DNA from: Sphingobacteriia bacterium 24-36-13
Lineage (GTDB): Bacteria; Bacteroidota; Bacteroidia; Chitinophagales; Chitinophagaceae
Direction of reading: 5' to 3'
Assembly (NCBI GenBank): GCA_002281875.1
Contig: NCHN01000014.1
Span: forward strand, 1 to 64,000
Length of the DNA stretch: 64,000 nucleotides
Shown here piece after piece: positions 17,748 through 28,574 of the stretch. Each line of letters starts with the position of its first letter. The first letter of the stretch is position 1. The position numbers and the translations under genes were made by a program. Under the pieces are notes generated by a model that had not been told where the DNA came from, ran no database searches, and saw only the letters and a program-made list of their open reading frames with translations.

Positions 17748-17782
17748 AAAAAAAAGAGGTTGCCTTGTTCAGACAACCTCTT
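17748..17782 (-). terminator. Intrinsic terminator of the atp operon
   Basis: On the minus strand AAGAGGTTG (17782-17774) pairs with CAACCTCTT (17762-17754) around an 11-nt loop, followed by a T-tract. It begins 21 nt after the atpA stop and marks the end of the atpBEFHA transcript. Confidence 0.9.
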
Positions 17783-17803
17783 CGTATATATTTGAACGAA
17801 ACC

Positions 17804-19381
17804 TTACTTATATTGCTCGCCAATTCCTTTAGCTAGCTCGGTCATTTTCTTAAGACCATCTTCAGGTAAGTTTCCTTTCTTAAATTCTGCTAATACATCT
17901 GGTAATTTGTTTTCCATTTCCATTAAGAAATGAGCTTCAAATTCTTTTACTTTCTTAACAGCCACTTCACGTAAAAGACCCAATGTACCTAAGTAAATGA
18001 TGGCAACTTGCTTTTCTACAGACATTGGAGAATATTGCAATTGCTTTAGAATTTCTACGTTTCTAGCACCTTTGTCAATTACTGATTTAGTTGCGGCATC
18101 TAAGTCTCCACCAAATTTAGAAAAAGCTTCCAACTCACGGTATAGGGCTTGGTCTAACTTAAGTGTACCAGCCACTTTTTTCATAGACTTAATCTGCGCA
18201 TTACCACCCACACGGCTTACAGAAATACCTACGTTAATAGCCGGACGAATACCTGCGTTAAACAAGTTACCTTCTAAGAAGATTTGTCCGTCTGTAATAG
18301 AAATTACGTTGGTAGGAATATAAGCAGATACGTCACCAGCCTGTGTTTCAATAATTGGCAAAGCAGTTAAAGAACCACCCCCTTTTACTAAATGTTTGAT
18401 TGACTCAGGAAGGTCATTCATGTTTTTAGCTACATCATCGTTGGCAATTACTTTAGCAGCTCTTTCCAATAAACGGCTATGCAAATAGAATACGTCTCCT
18501 GGATATGCTTCACGTCCTGGAGGTCTTCTTAACAACAAAGAAACCTCACGGTATGCAACTGCTTGTTTTGATAAGTCATCAAAAACAATCAATGCTGGTC
18601 TACCAGTATCTCTAAAGAATTCACCAATTGCTGCACCCGCAAATGGAGCGTAGAATTGTAATGGAGCAGGATCAGATGCAGAAGCTGCAACAATGGTTGT
18701 GTAAGCCATTGCACCATTGTCTTCTAAGGTTTTCATAACCCCAGCAACAGTGGATGCTTTTTGACCAATCGCAACATATATACAGTAAACAGGCTTGCCT
18801 GCGTCAAAAAATTCCTTTTGATTAATAATGGTATCAACGCAAATGGCGGTTTTACCAGTTTGACGGTCACCAATTACCAACTCACGCTGGCCACGACCTA
18901 CTGGAATCATTGCATCAATTGCTTTAATACCAGTTTGTAATGGTTCTTTTACTGGCTCACGATAAATAACCCCAGGCGCTTTACGCTCCAATGGCATTTC
19001 ATACAACTCGCCTTTGATAGGACCTTTACCATCAATTGGTTCCCCTAAAGTATTGATAACACGACCAACTACTCCTTCACCTACTTTGATAGATGCAATC
19101 TGTCCAGTTCTTTTTACTTTAGCACCTTCTTTAATGCTTCCACTTTCTCCCATTAAAACCACACCCACATTGTCTTCTTCAAGGTTAAGGGCAATTGCTT
19201 TAACACCGTTTTCGAATACTACCAGTTCGCCGCTTCGTACACCATTAAGGCCGTACACACGGGCTATACCATCACCCACCTGCAATACGGTTCCTACTTC
19301 TTCAAGTTCGGCAGCAGCATTGAAATTGCTGAGTTGCTGTCTCAGTATCGCTGATATTTCATCTGGTTTAATATCTACCAT
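17804..19381 (-). CDS. atpA: ATP synthase F1 subunit alpha
   Basis: A 525-aa alpha subunit of F1Fo ATP synthase, forming the alpha3beta3 head with AtpD. The P-loop GDRQTGKTA lies near residues 171-179; the N-terminal regulatory beta-barrel contains [23 protein letters not shown] and the arginine finger region (about 370-380) are present. Last gene of the operon, ending 21 nt before the terminator. Unusually, no atpG follows it. Confidence 0.98.
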   Translation of the reverse strand: MVDIKPDEISAILRQQLSNFNAAAELEEVGTVLQVGDGIARVYGLNGVRSGELVVFENGVKAIALNLEEDNVGVVLMGESGSIKEGAKVKRTGQIASIKVGEGVVGRVINTLGEPIDGKGPIKGELYEMPLERKAPGVIYREPVKEPLQTGIKAIDAMIPVGRGQRELVIGDRQTGKTAICVDTIINQKEFFDAGKPVYCIYVAIGQKASTVAGVMKTLEDNGAMAYTTIVAASASDPAPLQFYAPFAGAAIGEFFRDTGRPALIVFDDLSKQAVAYREVSLLLRRPPGREAYPGDVFYLHSRLLERAAKVIANDDVAKNMNDLPESIKHLVKGGGSLTALPIIETQAGDVSAYIPTNVISITDGQIFLEGNLFNAGIRPAINVGISVSRVGGNAQIKSMKKVAGTLKLDQALYRELEAFSKFGGDLDAATKSVIDKGARNVEILKQLQYSPMSVEKQVAIIYLGTLGLLREVAVKKVKEFEAHFLMEMENKLPDVLAEFKKGNLPEDGLKKMTELAKGIGEQYK

Positions 19382-19417
19382 TTTGTATGATTTAAAAGTT
19401 GATCTTAATGTTTTTGG

Positions 19418-19981
19418 TTATCGAATATTTGGAACAAATTGATTTTGAAAGAACTGCTTTTTAATCTCTCGCAAATCAAATGCAATACTCGCATCAACTT
19501 GCTTGTTATTAAATTCCAATACAAACCCACCAATTAATTTTTCATTTACAACTGTCTCTAATTCAACTGAAGTGAAATTATTAGCCTTTTGTACACTTGC
19601 TTCAATAGATTTTTTCAATTCTTCAGAAACAGGTACTGCAGTAGTAAGCTTCACTTGATGTATTCCTTTAATTGCATTGTATTGCTGAATAAATGCAGAC
19701 GCAATCTCAGGTAAATCACGCTCTCTTCCTTTTCTTACCAATAAATTGCAAAACAGTGCAGTTAATTCAGCTACTTTTCCATTGATTACTGCTACCAACA
19801 TTTTTTCCTTTTGATCGGCCTTAATAATGGGGCTGCGCAGCATATTCAAAAAGTCGCGACTTGCTTTGCAAATTGCCTGTATGTATAGCATATCTGTACG
19901 CACAGTGTCTAATTGATTTCTTTCGGTTGAAAGATCAACCAGGCTTTTGGCATATCGGTCTGCTAATCTTGGGTTCAACAT
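19418..19981 (-). CDS. atpH: ATP synthase F1 subunit delta
   Basis: A 187-aa delta subunit (OSCP-like), which links the F1 head to the peripheral stalk. N-terminal LADRYAKSLVDLSTERNQLD is the six-helix domain that binds alpha; the C-terminal ETVVNEKLIGGFVLEFNNKQ is the family signature near residues 143-162. It begins 3 nt after the atpF stop and precedes atpA by 36 nt. Confidence 0.95.
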   Translation of the reverse strand: MLNPRLADRYAKSLVDLSTERNQLDTVRTDMLYIQAICKASRDFLNMLRSPIIKADQKEKMLVAVINGKVAELTALFCNLLVRKGRERDLPEIASAFIQQYNAIKGIHQVKLTTAVPVSEELKKSIEASVQKANNFTSVELETVVNEKLIGGFVLEFNNKQVDASIAFDLREIKKQFFQNQFVPNIR

Positions 19982-19984
19982 GTA

Positions 19985-20479
19985 TTAGTTCAGTTTAACG
20001 GCTTCAGCTAATTGTTTAATATAATTTTCTTGATCGCCTTTGTTAGACAATTCTCTGCTCAATACTTTTTCTGCTACTTCAATTACCAATGTGCCAACCT
20101 GATTTTTCACATCGGTTAACGCTGCATTTTTTTGTTGCATGATGGCAGATTGTGCTTCAGCAACAATGCGATCGTACTCAGACTTCGCTTTGTCTTTAGC
20201 GTCTGAAACCATTTTATCTGCCGTTTCTTTTGCTTCCTTAATCATCACCGCTCTCTCTTCACGAGCTCTAGCCATCATAGCTTCGTTTTCATTCTTCAAT
20301 GCAGCCATTTCCGCTTTCACTTTATCTGCAGAAGCAATAGCATCAGCAATACCGGTTTCTCTTTCTTTTAATGAAGCTAAAATGGGCTTCCATGCAAAGC
20401 TTTTCAACAAGAAGAATACAACAAGGAATGCTAGTAAAGTCCATACCAACAATCCTACTCCGGGGTTTAACAATTCCAT
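19985..20479 (-). CDS. atpF: ATP synthase Fo subunit b
   Basis: A 164-aa b subunit. One N-terminal membrane helix (GVGLLVWTLLAFLVVFFLLK, residues 7-26) is followed by a long charged coiled coil (about 40-140) that forms the peripheral stalk. Separated from atpE by 85 nt containing a stable hairpin, and from atpH by 3 nt. Confidence 0.95.
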   Translation of the reverse strand: MELLNPGVGLLVWTLLAFLVVFFLLKSFAWKPILASLKERETGIADAIASADKVKAEMAALKNENEAMMARAREERAVMIKEAKETADKMVSDAKDKAKSEYDRIVAEAQSAIMQQKNAALTDVKNQVGTLVIEVAEKVLSRELSNKGDQENYIKQLAEAVKLN

Positions 20480-20514
20480 ATTATAAGTTTAAAACTTCAA
20501 TGTTTAATTAAAGA

Positions 20515-20551
20515 TTACTGCATCGATTGCCCTGTGCGCACGATGCAGTAA
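20515..20551 (-). other. Stable hairpin between atpE and atpF
   Basis: An 11-bp perfect stem: TTACTGCATCG (20515-20525) with CGATGCAGTAA (20541-20551), loop of 15 nt. On the transcript it comes 13 nt after the atpE stop and 36 nt before the atpF start. The sequence after it is T/A mixed, not a clean T-tract, so I favour an mRNA stabilising or processing element over a full terminator. Confidence 0.65.
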
Positions 20552-20564
20552 AAAGTTTGTGCAA

Positions 20565-21931
<1,367 letters not shown>

Positions 21932-21945
21932 CTCTAAATTTGCGG

Positions 21946-21953
21946 CAAAGATA
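21946..21953 (-). promoter_or_regulatory. atp operon promoter, -7 element TATCTTTG
   Basis: Exact TAnnTTTG match on the minus strand, 14 nt upstream of the atpB ATG. A TTTTG lies 24 nt further upstream, longer than the usual spacing to a -33 element. The site lies inside the start of the untranslated end of the upstream ABC exporter gene region. Confidence 0.55.
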
Positions 21954-21971
21954 AGGGTAGATGGGGGAAAT

Positions 21972-23789
21972 TTACTGCAAAACAGCTTTCTTTTTCTCAA
22001 ACTGCATTTCGTGTAATCGGGCATAGAAACCGCCTGCTGCCAATAAATTGGCATGACTTCCTTTTTCCTTCAATTCCCCCTTGTCTAACACAATTATTTG
22101 ATTGGCTTTTCGTATTGTACTTAGGCGATGGGCTATAACAATAGAAGTTCGGCCAGAAATAAGCGTATCAATGGCTTTTTCTATTAACATTTCGCTTTCC
22201 GTATCAATGGAAGAAGTGGCTTCGTCTAAAATTAAGATAGCGGGATTGTACAAAAGTGCCCTGATGAATGAAATCAGTTGTCGTTGACCCAAACTAAGCG
22301 TATTCCCCCGCTCCATCACATTGTACTGATAGCCTCCCGGCAATTGCATAATAAAGTCGTGCACGCCAATCATTTTAGCTGCTTCTTCTACCTGAGCAAG
22401 CGTAATTGCTGGATTTCGGAGGGTTATATTGTCCATGACAGTTCCCGAAAATAAAAAAACGTCTTGCAATACCACCCCTATCCCTTTACGCAGACAGTCC
22501 GTATCCCAGCGGCTAATATCCACCCCATCAATGGCAATTTCCCCTTCCTGAATTTGATACAATCGGTTGAGCAAACTAATGATAGACGTTTTCCCACTTC
22601 CAGTATGGCCTACCAGTGCAACTGTTTCACCCGCTTTTACTTCAAAATTGATATGATGTAGCACATTTTGAGTGCCGTTATACGAAAAACTCACATTTTT
22701 AAATGAAATATCACCTTTAATATGCTTGGGGGCAAAAGCATCCGATTGAACTGGAGGCAATTCATCGGCATTATCTAGCACTTTCAACACCCTTTCTGCT
22801 GCAATCATACCCATTTGCAATACATTAAACTTATCTGCAATTACGCGTAAGGGTCTAAAAATTTGGTTGAGGTATAAAATAAAAGCTACCAATAATCCTG
22901 CATCCAACGTTCTATCTGCAATCCACCATACCAATATACCCATACTAACAGCCAACACCACTTCTACCACAGGAAAAAAAACAGAATAGGCAAAAATGGC
23001 ACTGATATTCGCATCTCGGTGCTTCTCATTAATTTTTTTGAACGCACCAGCTTCTTTGTCTTCAGCCGCAAATGCTTGTACTACCTGCATCCCGGTGATA
23101 TGTTCTTGTACGAACGCGTTGAGCGAAGCCACCGCATTTCGAACCTGCATAAAACTTTTGTTCACGCTTTCTTTAAAGTAGTACGTGGCAATAATCATGA
23201 TGGGAAACGGCGTTAAACTAATTAACGTCAATTTCCAATCCATATAAAACATGGTGGCCAGGGTTATAATAATAGTAAGCAAATCGGCCACAATGGGGAT
23301 TAAACCATCTGAAAAAATTTCATTAATGCTTTCAATATCATTGATGGTTCTGGTGGTAAGGGTGCCAATAGGGGTTTGATCAAACTGTCTTAGATTCAGT
23401 CCTAAGACTTTCTTGTATACAGTTACTCGTAAGTCTTTCACCACATTTTGACCCATCCAAGCAGTAATATAAGAAAATAAAAAACGGATGCCCGTTTCAA
23501 TGAATAAAAAACTGATTTGAAAAATAGTTACCGCAATTATGAACCTACTCACATCGGACAAATCATTGCCAAATAAGACCCATTTTACCCAATCTGGAAC
23601 CTGTGCTGTTTTCCCAGTTGCCCCGTTTACGGTTAGCTGAATCAAATAAGGCCTTACTGGTGCGGCAATTGCCATAAAAATCGCGAGCACCAAACTCAAA
23701 TAAAAGTAGGAAGAGTAAGGTCTTACAAAAAAGAAGATGCGTTTTAATAAACTAAAATCGAATATTTTTTTTTTGGCGGTAGCGGTCAT
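21972..23789 (-). CDS. ABC exporter, MsbA-like half transporter
   Basis: A 605-aa protein with six membrane helices (residues ~25-300) fused to an ATPase domain. Walker A GHTGSGKTS, signature LSLGQRQLIS, Walker B ILILDEATSSID and the H-loop IAHRLSTI are intact, so it should work as a homodimer or with a partner encoded elsewhere. This type exports lipids, lipopolysaccharide precursors or peptides. I start at the ATG at 23789 because the longer frame runs into the pseudogene; a -7 element lies 7 nt upstream. The gene ends 40 nt before atpB. Confidence 0.9.
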   Translation of the reverse strand: MTATAKKKIFDFSLLKRIFFFVRPYSSYFYLSLVLAIFMAIAAPVRPYLIQLTVNGATGKTAQVPDWVKWVLFGNDLSDVSRFIIAVTIFQISFLFIETGIRFLFSYITAWMGQNVVKDLRVTVYKKVLGLNLRQFDQTPIGTLTTRTINDIESINEIFSDGLIPIVADLLTIIITLATMFYMDWKLTLISLTPFPIMIIATYYFKESVNKSFMQVRNAVASLNAFVQEHITGMQVVQAFAAEDKEAGAFKKINEKHRDANISAIFAYSVFFPVVEVVLAVSMGILVWWIADRTLDAGLLVAFILYLNQIFRPLRVIADKFNVLQMGMIAAERVLKVLDNADELPPVQSDAFAPKHIKGDISFKNVSFSYNGTQNVLHHINFEVKAGETVALVGHTGSGKTSIISLLNRLYQIQEGEIAIDGVDISRWDTDCLRKGIGVVLQDVFLFSGTVMDNITLRNPAITLAQVEEAAKMIGVHDFIMQLPGGYQYNVMERGNTLSLGQRQLISFIRALLYNPAILILDEATSSIDTESEMLIEKAIDTLISGRTSIVIAHRLSTIRKANQIIVLDKGELKEKGSHANLLAAGGFYARLHEMQFEKKKAVLQ

Positions 23790-23796
23790 TGCAGCG

Positions 23797-23804
23797 CAAA
23801 TGTA
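23797..23804 (-). promoter_or_regulatory. ABC exporter promoter, -7 element TACATTTG
   Basis: Exact TAnnTTTG match on the minus strand, 7 nt from the exporter ATG at 23789, so the mRNA would be nearly leaderless. Confidence 0.55.
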
Positions 23805-23812
23805 AATAGAAA

Positions 23813-24366
23813 TTATTGTTGGTTGGCTTTCCAGATTAACCATCCATTTAACCCTACATAAATTACTAAAAATACTTGGGCGGTTATCATATCAAATCGA
23901 TTGGCTTGCGCCAGTTTCCCTTGCTTCTGCAATTTTAATGAGTAAATGGATAAACACACTCCCGCAATAATGAATATCAAAGTAATTCCATGCAATAAAT
24001 CTACTAAGGTAAATGTGGTAGACTCAGGCAAAGAAGACTCCAATCGTCCTTCATAATACACTGAAGTTTCATCTGCATAAAATAATCTCCACTAGAAGAA
24101 TCAATGGTGGAATATAATTTGGTTACCGATTTGGCATTGGGTACTTCTAGGTATTTATCAAATTCAAAATCGCGGTTCATGTACCTCATCCAAAGCCATA
24201 AATTAATAGTATACTCTTTCTGTTTAAAATCGATGTCGTGAATACTGGTAACGTAAATACCGGTTTTTACCGTATCGGGAACAGGGGGCTGGGCTTCTGC
24301 TTGTTGAACACTTAAAAAAAAACAAACAAAGGTGATTATACAAATGTGAAAATAGCTGAACTTCAA
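23813..24366 (-). pseudogene. Pentameric ligand-gated channel-like gene with internal deletion
   Basis: The 5' part (24366 to about 24040) encodes a signal peptide and the start of an extracellular domain: TGIYVTSIHDIDFKQKEYTI and LWLWMRYMNRDFEFDKYLEV. The 3' part (about 24061 to 23813), in another frame, encodes ESSLPESTTFTLVDLLHG followed by membrane helices. In bacterial pentameric-channel-like (Cys-loop-type) proteins of about 330 aa, these are the N- and C-terminal ends; roughly 140 residues (rest of the ligand domain and first helices) are missing. The joint at about 24045-24060 is out of frame, so this is a broken gene. Confidence 0.75.
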
Positions 24367-24436
24367 GAAAATTTTTTATTTAAGGTACACCATTCTTGTG
24401 CAGCGGCATAAAACAAATTCAAATGAAGCCTTTTCC

Positions 24437-24444
24437 TATCTTTG
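24437..24444 (+). promoter_or_regulatory. relA/spoT promoter, -7 element TATCTTTG
   Basis: Exact TAnnTTTG match ending 6 nt before the ATG at 24451, implying a leader of only a few bases. No convincing -33 element is visible. Confidence 0.55.
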
Positions 24445-24450
24445 TAAGGT

Positions 24451-26712
24451 ATGGATTCAGCCCCAATTCAGTCAATAGAGCCCAGTTTAGCCAAATACAC
24501 GCTGAACGAAGAACAGGAGAAAAAAGAAATCATTCGCCATTATCGCGCATTATTAAAAGCCTTACGGCCTAAACTTAAAAAAGGGGATAAAGAATTATTA
24601 AGAACCGCTTTTGAAATGGCGGCCAATGCGCACAAAACCATGCGCCGAAAAAGTGGAGAACCTTATATTCTTCACCCCATTGCCGTTGCCATGATTTGCG
24701 TGGAAGAAATTGGGCTTGGAGTAAGAAGTACCATTTGCGCATTATTACACGATACTGTTGAAGACACCGATATTTCTTTGGAAGATGTTGAAATGGAATT
24801 TGGTACCGAAATTGCCAAAATTGTAGATGGACTGACCAAAATTTCAGGAGTAATAGACACCAATACCAGTCAGCAAGCAGAGAATTTTAAAAAAATTCTT
24901 TTGACCTTAACCGATGACCCTAGGGTTATTCTCATCAAGTTGGCCGACCGCTTGCACAATATGCGTACGTTGGACCATATGAAAAGAGAGAAGCAGTTAA
25001 AAATTGCTTCTGAAACGGTTTGGGTATATGCTCCTTTAGCGCATAGAATGGGTTTGTACAGCATCAAAACCGAGCTGGAAGATCTTTCCATGAAATACAT
25101 GGAACCAGAAGCTTACAAAGACATCGCTAAAAAATTATCGGAAACCAAACGCGAAAGAACCCGCTATATCAACGAGTTCATTAGACCAATTCGTGAAAAA
25201 TTAGCTGCTGCCGATTTTGATTTTGAAATTTATGGTAGACCCAAAAGCATACACTCTATCTGGAATAAAATCAAGAAAAAATCGGTGGCTTTTGAAGAAG
25301 TGTACGATCTGTTTGCCATTCGAGTTATTTTGAATGCCTCACCCGAAAAAGAGAAAGAGCAGTGCTGGAAAGTGTACTCCGTGATAACCGACGAGTACAA
25401 TCCCTCCCCTGAAAGATTAAGGGACTGGTTAAGCAACCCCAAAAGCAATGGGTATGAAGCTTTGCATACCACGGTAATGGGACCGCAGGGTAAGTGGGTG
25501 GAAGTTCAAATAAGAACCAAACGAATGAATGAGATAGCCGAAAAAGGATTGGCTGCTCACTTCAAATACAAAGAAGGAAAAGATGGAAACGACGAAGACC
25601 GTTTTGATAAATGGTTTGGTCAAATCAGAGAAGTATTGGGTGCGCCCGATACAGATGGTGTAGACTTTTTACAAGACTTTAAAACCTCCTTTTTAGCAGA
25701 GGAAATTTATGTGTACACACCAAAGGGGGAAGTGAAAATGTTGCCTACTGGCAGCACCGCACTTGATTTTGCTTTCTCCATTCACTCGGCAATTGGTACC
25801 AAATGTATTGGAGCAAAAGTGCACCACAAATTGGTTCCGATTGGCCATAAACTCAGAAGTGGTGATCAAATTGAAATCATCACCAGCAATAAACAAAAGC
25901 CTTCAGAAGATTGGCTGAATATGGTTGTTACTGCCAAAGCCAAAAATAAAATTAAAGACAGTTTACGCGAAGAGAAAAGAAAAATAGCCGAGGATGGTAA
26001 ATATGTTTTACAAAGAAGATTAGAATCAATTGGAGCAGCTTATAGCCAACATAATATAGATGAACTGATGCAGTTTTATAAGTTAAACTCTGCATTAGAC
26101 CTAAACTATAAAATTGCAACCAAAGCCATTGATTTAAGAGAATTAAAAGACTTTCAGGTTTTAGGAGACAAAATTGAAATTCCAAAACCCAAGCCTGTTT
26201 TTAATGATTTAATTGCTGACCCAACAAAAACGATTTCTAAAAAAGATTCTGAATTAATCATTTTTGGGGAAAGCAGTGATAAAATCATGTACGCTTTGGC
26301 CAAATGCTGCAACCCCATTCCAGGGGATGATGTATTTGGGTTTGTGAGCACAGGAAAAGGGCTAATTATACATAGAACCAGTTGTCCCAATGCCACTCAA
26401 CTGTTGGCCAACTATGGCCACCGGGTTGTTAAAACCAAATGGGCCAAGAATAAAGAAATTTCTTTCTTAACAGGTTTAAAGATTGTTGGGCTAGACGACG
26501 TTGGTGTTATTAACAAAATCACCAATGTAATTAGTGGAGATTTGCGCATCAATATTTCAGGTTTAAGTATTGATTCAAGAGAAGGATTATTTGAGGGTAC
26601 CATTAAAGTTTTTGTTCACGACAAAGAAGAATTAGAAGAGTTGGTAAATCGATTAAAATCGCTAAATGGAATTCAAACGGTTGATCGTTTTGATACGGAA
26701 AAAGAAGGTTAA
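24451..26712 (+). CDS. Bifunctional (p)ppGpp synthetase/hydrolase
   Basis: A 753-aa long RelA/SpoT homologue that makes and degrades the stringent-response alarmone. In order: HD hydrolase domain (about 45-200) with HD at 100-101 in LLHDTVEDTD and LADRLHNMRTL, both intact, so hydrolase should be active; synthetase domain (about 240-380) with GRPKSIHSIWNKI and VQIRTKRMNEIAEKGLAAH; TGS domain (about 415-475, VYTPKGEVKMLPTGSTALDF); zinc-finger-like CCNPIPGDDV; C-terminal ACT domain (about 675-750). As usual for the phylum this may be the sole long RSH, but the window cannot show that. Confidence 0.95.
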   Translation: MDSAPIQSIEPSLAKYTLNEEQEKKEIIRHYRALLKALRPKLKKGDKELLRTAFEMAANAHKTMRRKSGEPYILHPIAVAMICVEEIGLGVRSTICALLHDTVEDTDISLEDVEMEFGTEIAKIVDGLTKISGVIDTNTSQQAENFKKILLTLTDDPRVILIKLADRLHNMRTLDHMKREKQLKIASETVWVYAPLAHRMGLYSIKTELEDLSMKYMEPEAYKDIAKKLSETKRERTRYINEFIRPIREKLAAADFDFEIYGRPKSIHSIWNKIKKKSVAFEEVYDLFAIRVILNASPEKEKEQCWKVYSVITDEYNPSPERLRDWLSNPKSNGYEALHTTVMGPQGKWVEVQIRTKRMNEIAEKGLAAHFKYKEGKDGNDEDRFDKWFGQIREVLGAPDTDGVDFLQDFKTSFLAEEIYVYTPKGEVKMLPTGSTALDFAFSIHSAIGTKCIGAKVHHKLVPIGHKLRSGDQIEIITSNKQKPSEDWLNMVVTAKAKNKIKDSLREEKRKIAEDGKYVLQRRLESIGAAYSQHNIDELMQFYKLNSALDLNYKIATKAIDLRELKDFQVLGDKIEIPKPKPVFNDLIADPTKTISKKDSELIIFGESSDKIMYALAKCCNPIPGDDVFGFVSTGKGLIIHRTSCPNATQLLANYGHRVVKTKWAKNKEISFLTGLKIVGLDDVGVINKITNVISGDLRINISGLSIDSREGLFEGTIKVFVHDKEELEELVNRLKSLNGIQTVDRFDTEKEG

Positions 26713-26744
26713 ATATTTAACCCCAAACTCTTATTCTTATCCCT

Positions 26745-26752
26745 TATTTTTG
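26745..26752 (+). promoter_or_regulatory. purA promoter, -7 element TATTTTTG
   Basis: Exact TAnnTTTG match 18 nt upstream of the purA ATG, in the 58-nt gap after the relA/spoT homologue. No clear -33 TTG. Confidence 0.5.
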
Positions 26753-26770
26753 CGCCATAGACAATAAACT

Positions 26771-28033
26771 ATGGTTGACGTAATATTAGGCTTACAATGG
26801 GGCGACGAAGGAAAAGGTAAAATAGTAGATTATTTTGCTCCTGATTATGATATCGTAGCCCGTTTTCAAGGTGGCCCCAATGCAGGACATACACTTTATG
26901 TAGAAGGAAAGAAAATGGTATTGCACCAAATTCCTTCGGGCATTTTTCATCAAGATAAAGTAAATATTATTGGAGGTGGTGTTGTATTAGATCCTGTAAC
27001 GCTTAAAAGAGAATGTGATGCAGTTGCAGCACTTGGAATTGATGTAAGAAAAAATTTATTTATTTCGGAGCGTACCAATATTATTATACCTACCCATAGA
27101 GCTTTAGATAAAGCCTCGGAATTATCTAAAGGGGAAAGCAAAATTGGTTCTACCTTAAAAGGAATTGGACCTGCTTACATGGACAAAACGGGTAGAAATG
27201 CGTTAAGAGTAGGCGATTTATTAGATAAAAACTTTACTAGTCAGTACATCAAACTTCGTTTAAAGCACCAGAAATTATTGGATAATTTTCATTTTATTGA
27301 AGACATTTCAGCTTGGGAAGAAGAGTTTTTTGAAGCTTTAGAATTTTTGAAAACTTTGAATGTTATTAATTGCGAGTACTATATTAATAACCAAATAAAC
27401 AATGGAAAAAAAGTATTGGCAGAAGGCGCACAGGGTAGTATGTTAGACATTGATTTCGGCACTTTCCCCTTTGTTACTTCATCTAATACTATTTCTGCTG
27501 GTGTATGCACTGGGTTGGGTGTATCACCTAAAAAAATAAACGATGTAATGGGTGTATCTAAAGCCTATTGCACCAGAGTAGGTGGTGGTCCATTCCCTAC
27601 TGAATTAGAAGATGCTACTGGTGAGGAATTAAGAAGAATTGGCAGCGAATTTGGCGCAACTACTGGTAGACCTAGGCGTTGCGGTTGGATTGATTTAGTA
27701 GCATTGAAATACACTTGTATGATTAATGGTGTTACAAAAATCATCATGACCAAAGCAGATGTTTTAGATAGTTTTAAAGAATTGGAAGTCTGCACAGCTT
27801 ACGATGTTAATGGAAAAATTACAGAAGAAGTACCTTATCAAATTTCCAGAGCTAAGATCAGCCCCGTGCTTCAATCTTTTACAGGCTGGAATACAGATAC
27901 TTCATCCATTAAAACTGCTGCTGCATTACCAGCAGAAATGAATACTTATATTGATTTCATCAACAATTATGTAGGTGCACCTGTTAAATATGTTTCTAAT
28001 GGACCGGGAAGAGAACAGATAGTAAGCTTGTAG
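26771..28033 (+). CDS. purA: Adenylosuccinate synthetase
   Basis: A 420-aa GTP-dependent enzyme that converts IMP and aspartate to adenylosuccinate, the first step to AMP. Signatures: QWGDEGKGKIVDYFA (residues 9-23) with the catalytic Asp, GPNAGHT (near 35-41, catalytic His), and GIGPAYMDKTGRNALR near 133. Slightly shorter than the 430 aa typical length. It follows the (p)ppGpp enzyme on the same strand; ppGpp directly inhibits PurA in other bacteria, so the pairing is logical, though the internal promoter suggests separate control. Confidence 0.96.
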   Translation: MVDVILGLQWGDEGKGKIVDYFAPDYDIVARFQGGPNAGHTLYVEGKKMVLHQIPSGIFHQDKVNIIGGGVVLDPVTLKRECDAVAALGIDVRKNLFISERTNIIIPTHRALDKASELSKGESKIGSTLKGIGPAYMDKTGRNALRVGDLLDKNFTSQYIKLRLKHQKLLDNFHFIEDISAWEEEFFEALEFLKTLNVINCEYYINNQINNGKKVLAEGAQGSMLDIDFGTFPFVTSSNTISAGVCTGLGVSPKKINDVMGVSKAYCTRVGGGPFPTELEDATGEELRRIGSEFGATTGRPRRCGWIDLVALKYTCMINGVTKIIMTKADVLDSFKELEVCTAYDVNGKITEEVPYQISRAKISPVLQSFTGWNTDTSSIKTAAALPAEMNTYIDFINNYVGAPVKYVSNGPGREQIVSL

Positions 28034-28119
28034 TTTTGGCATTTTATTTGATATTGAAAAATTTATTTGGTTAATACAATTTTGCGTACAAATTTTACCC
28101 TCTAAATCTTATTAGAAAT

Positions 28120-28560
28120 ATGGCAGCGAAGTCTGATAAGGATAAGAAATCCTCTACCCCAAAAGTACCGGCAAAAGTAGCCGCAAGTAAACCGTCTCCT
28201 AAAGCAAAGAAAAAGGAAGACGATGATGATTTGGAAGACGATGAACCCATTGTGAAGTCTTCTGCCAAAAAAGTAGGCGCAAAATCATCTGTTAAAAAAC
28301 CTGCGGATGACGACGACGAAGACTTAGATGATGAAGCAGATGAAACCGCAGACGATTGGGAAGCTTCTGAAGAAGACGACAGTTGGGATCCTGATTTTGA
28401 TGAATTTGATTTACCCAAGAGCAAGGGTAAAAAAGTGACTGGAGGAAAGAAAAAAGAAGAAGAAGAGGAAGACTTTAAAGTAGACGAAGACTTTAAAGAG
28501 TTTGATCTTTTCAATGACAAGAGCGGCGGCTTTGATGACGACGAGGACGACGATTTTTAA
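28120..28560 (+). CDS. Low-complexity Lys/Asp/Glu-rich protein
   Basis: A 146-aa protein of extreme composition: a basic Lys/Ala/Pro/Ser N-terminus (residues 1-35) followed by long acidic runs (EDDDDLEDDE, ADDDDEDLDDEADETADD, EEEEEDFKVDEDF) and an FDLF/FDDDEDDDF tail with evenly placed aromatics. It is predicted to be disordered and I see no catalytic motif or signal peptide. Similar acidic proteins of Bacteroidota are uncharacterised. The start is supported by ATG and by good codon use. It ends 14 nt before the pabB-like gene. Confidence 0.7.
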   Translation: MAAKSDKDKKSSTPKVPAKVAASKPSPKAKKKEDDDDLEDDEPIVKSSAKKVGAKSSVKKPADDDDEDLDDEADETADDWEASEEDDSWDPDFDEFDLPKSKGKKVTGGKKKEEEEEDFKVDEDFKEFDLFNDKSGGFDDDEDDDF

Positions 28561-28574
28561 AAGTTCATACCATT

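Noticed and set aside
28095-28520. Serine-rich frame antisense to the acidic protein
   Set aside because: Arises from GAN/AAR codon runs read on the other strand; no homology or start signal.
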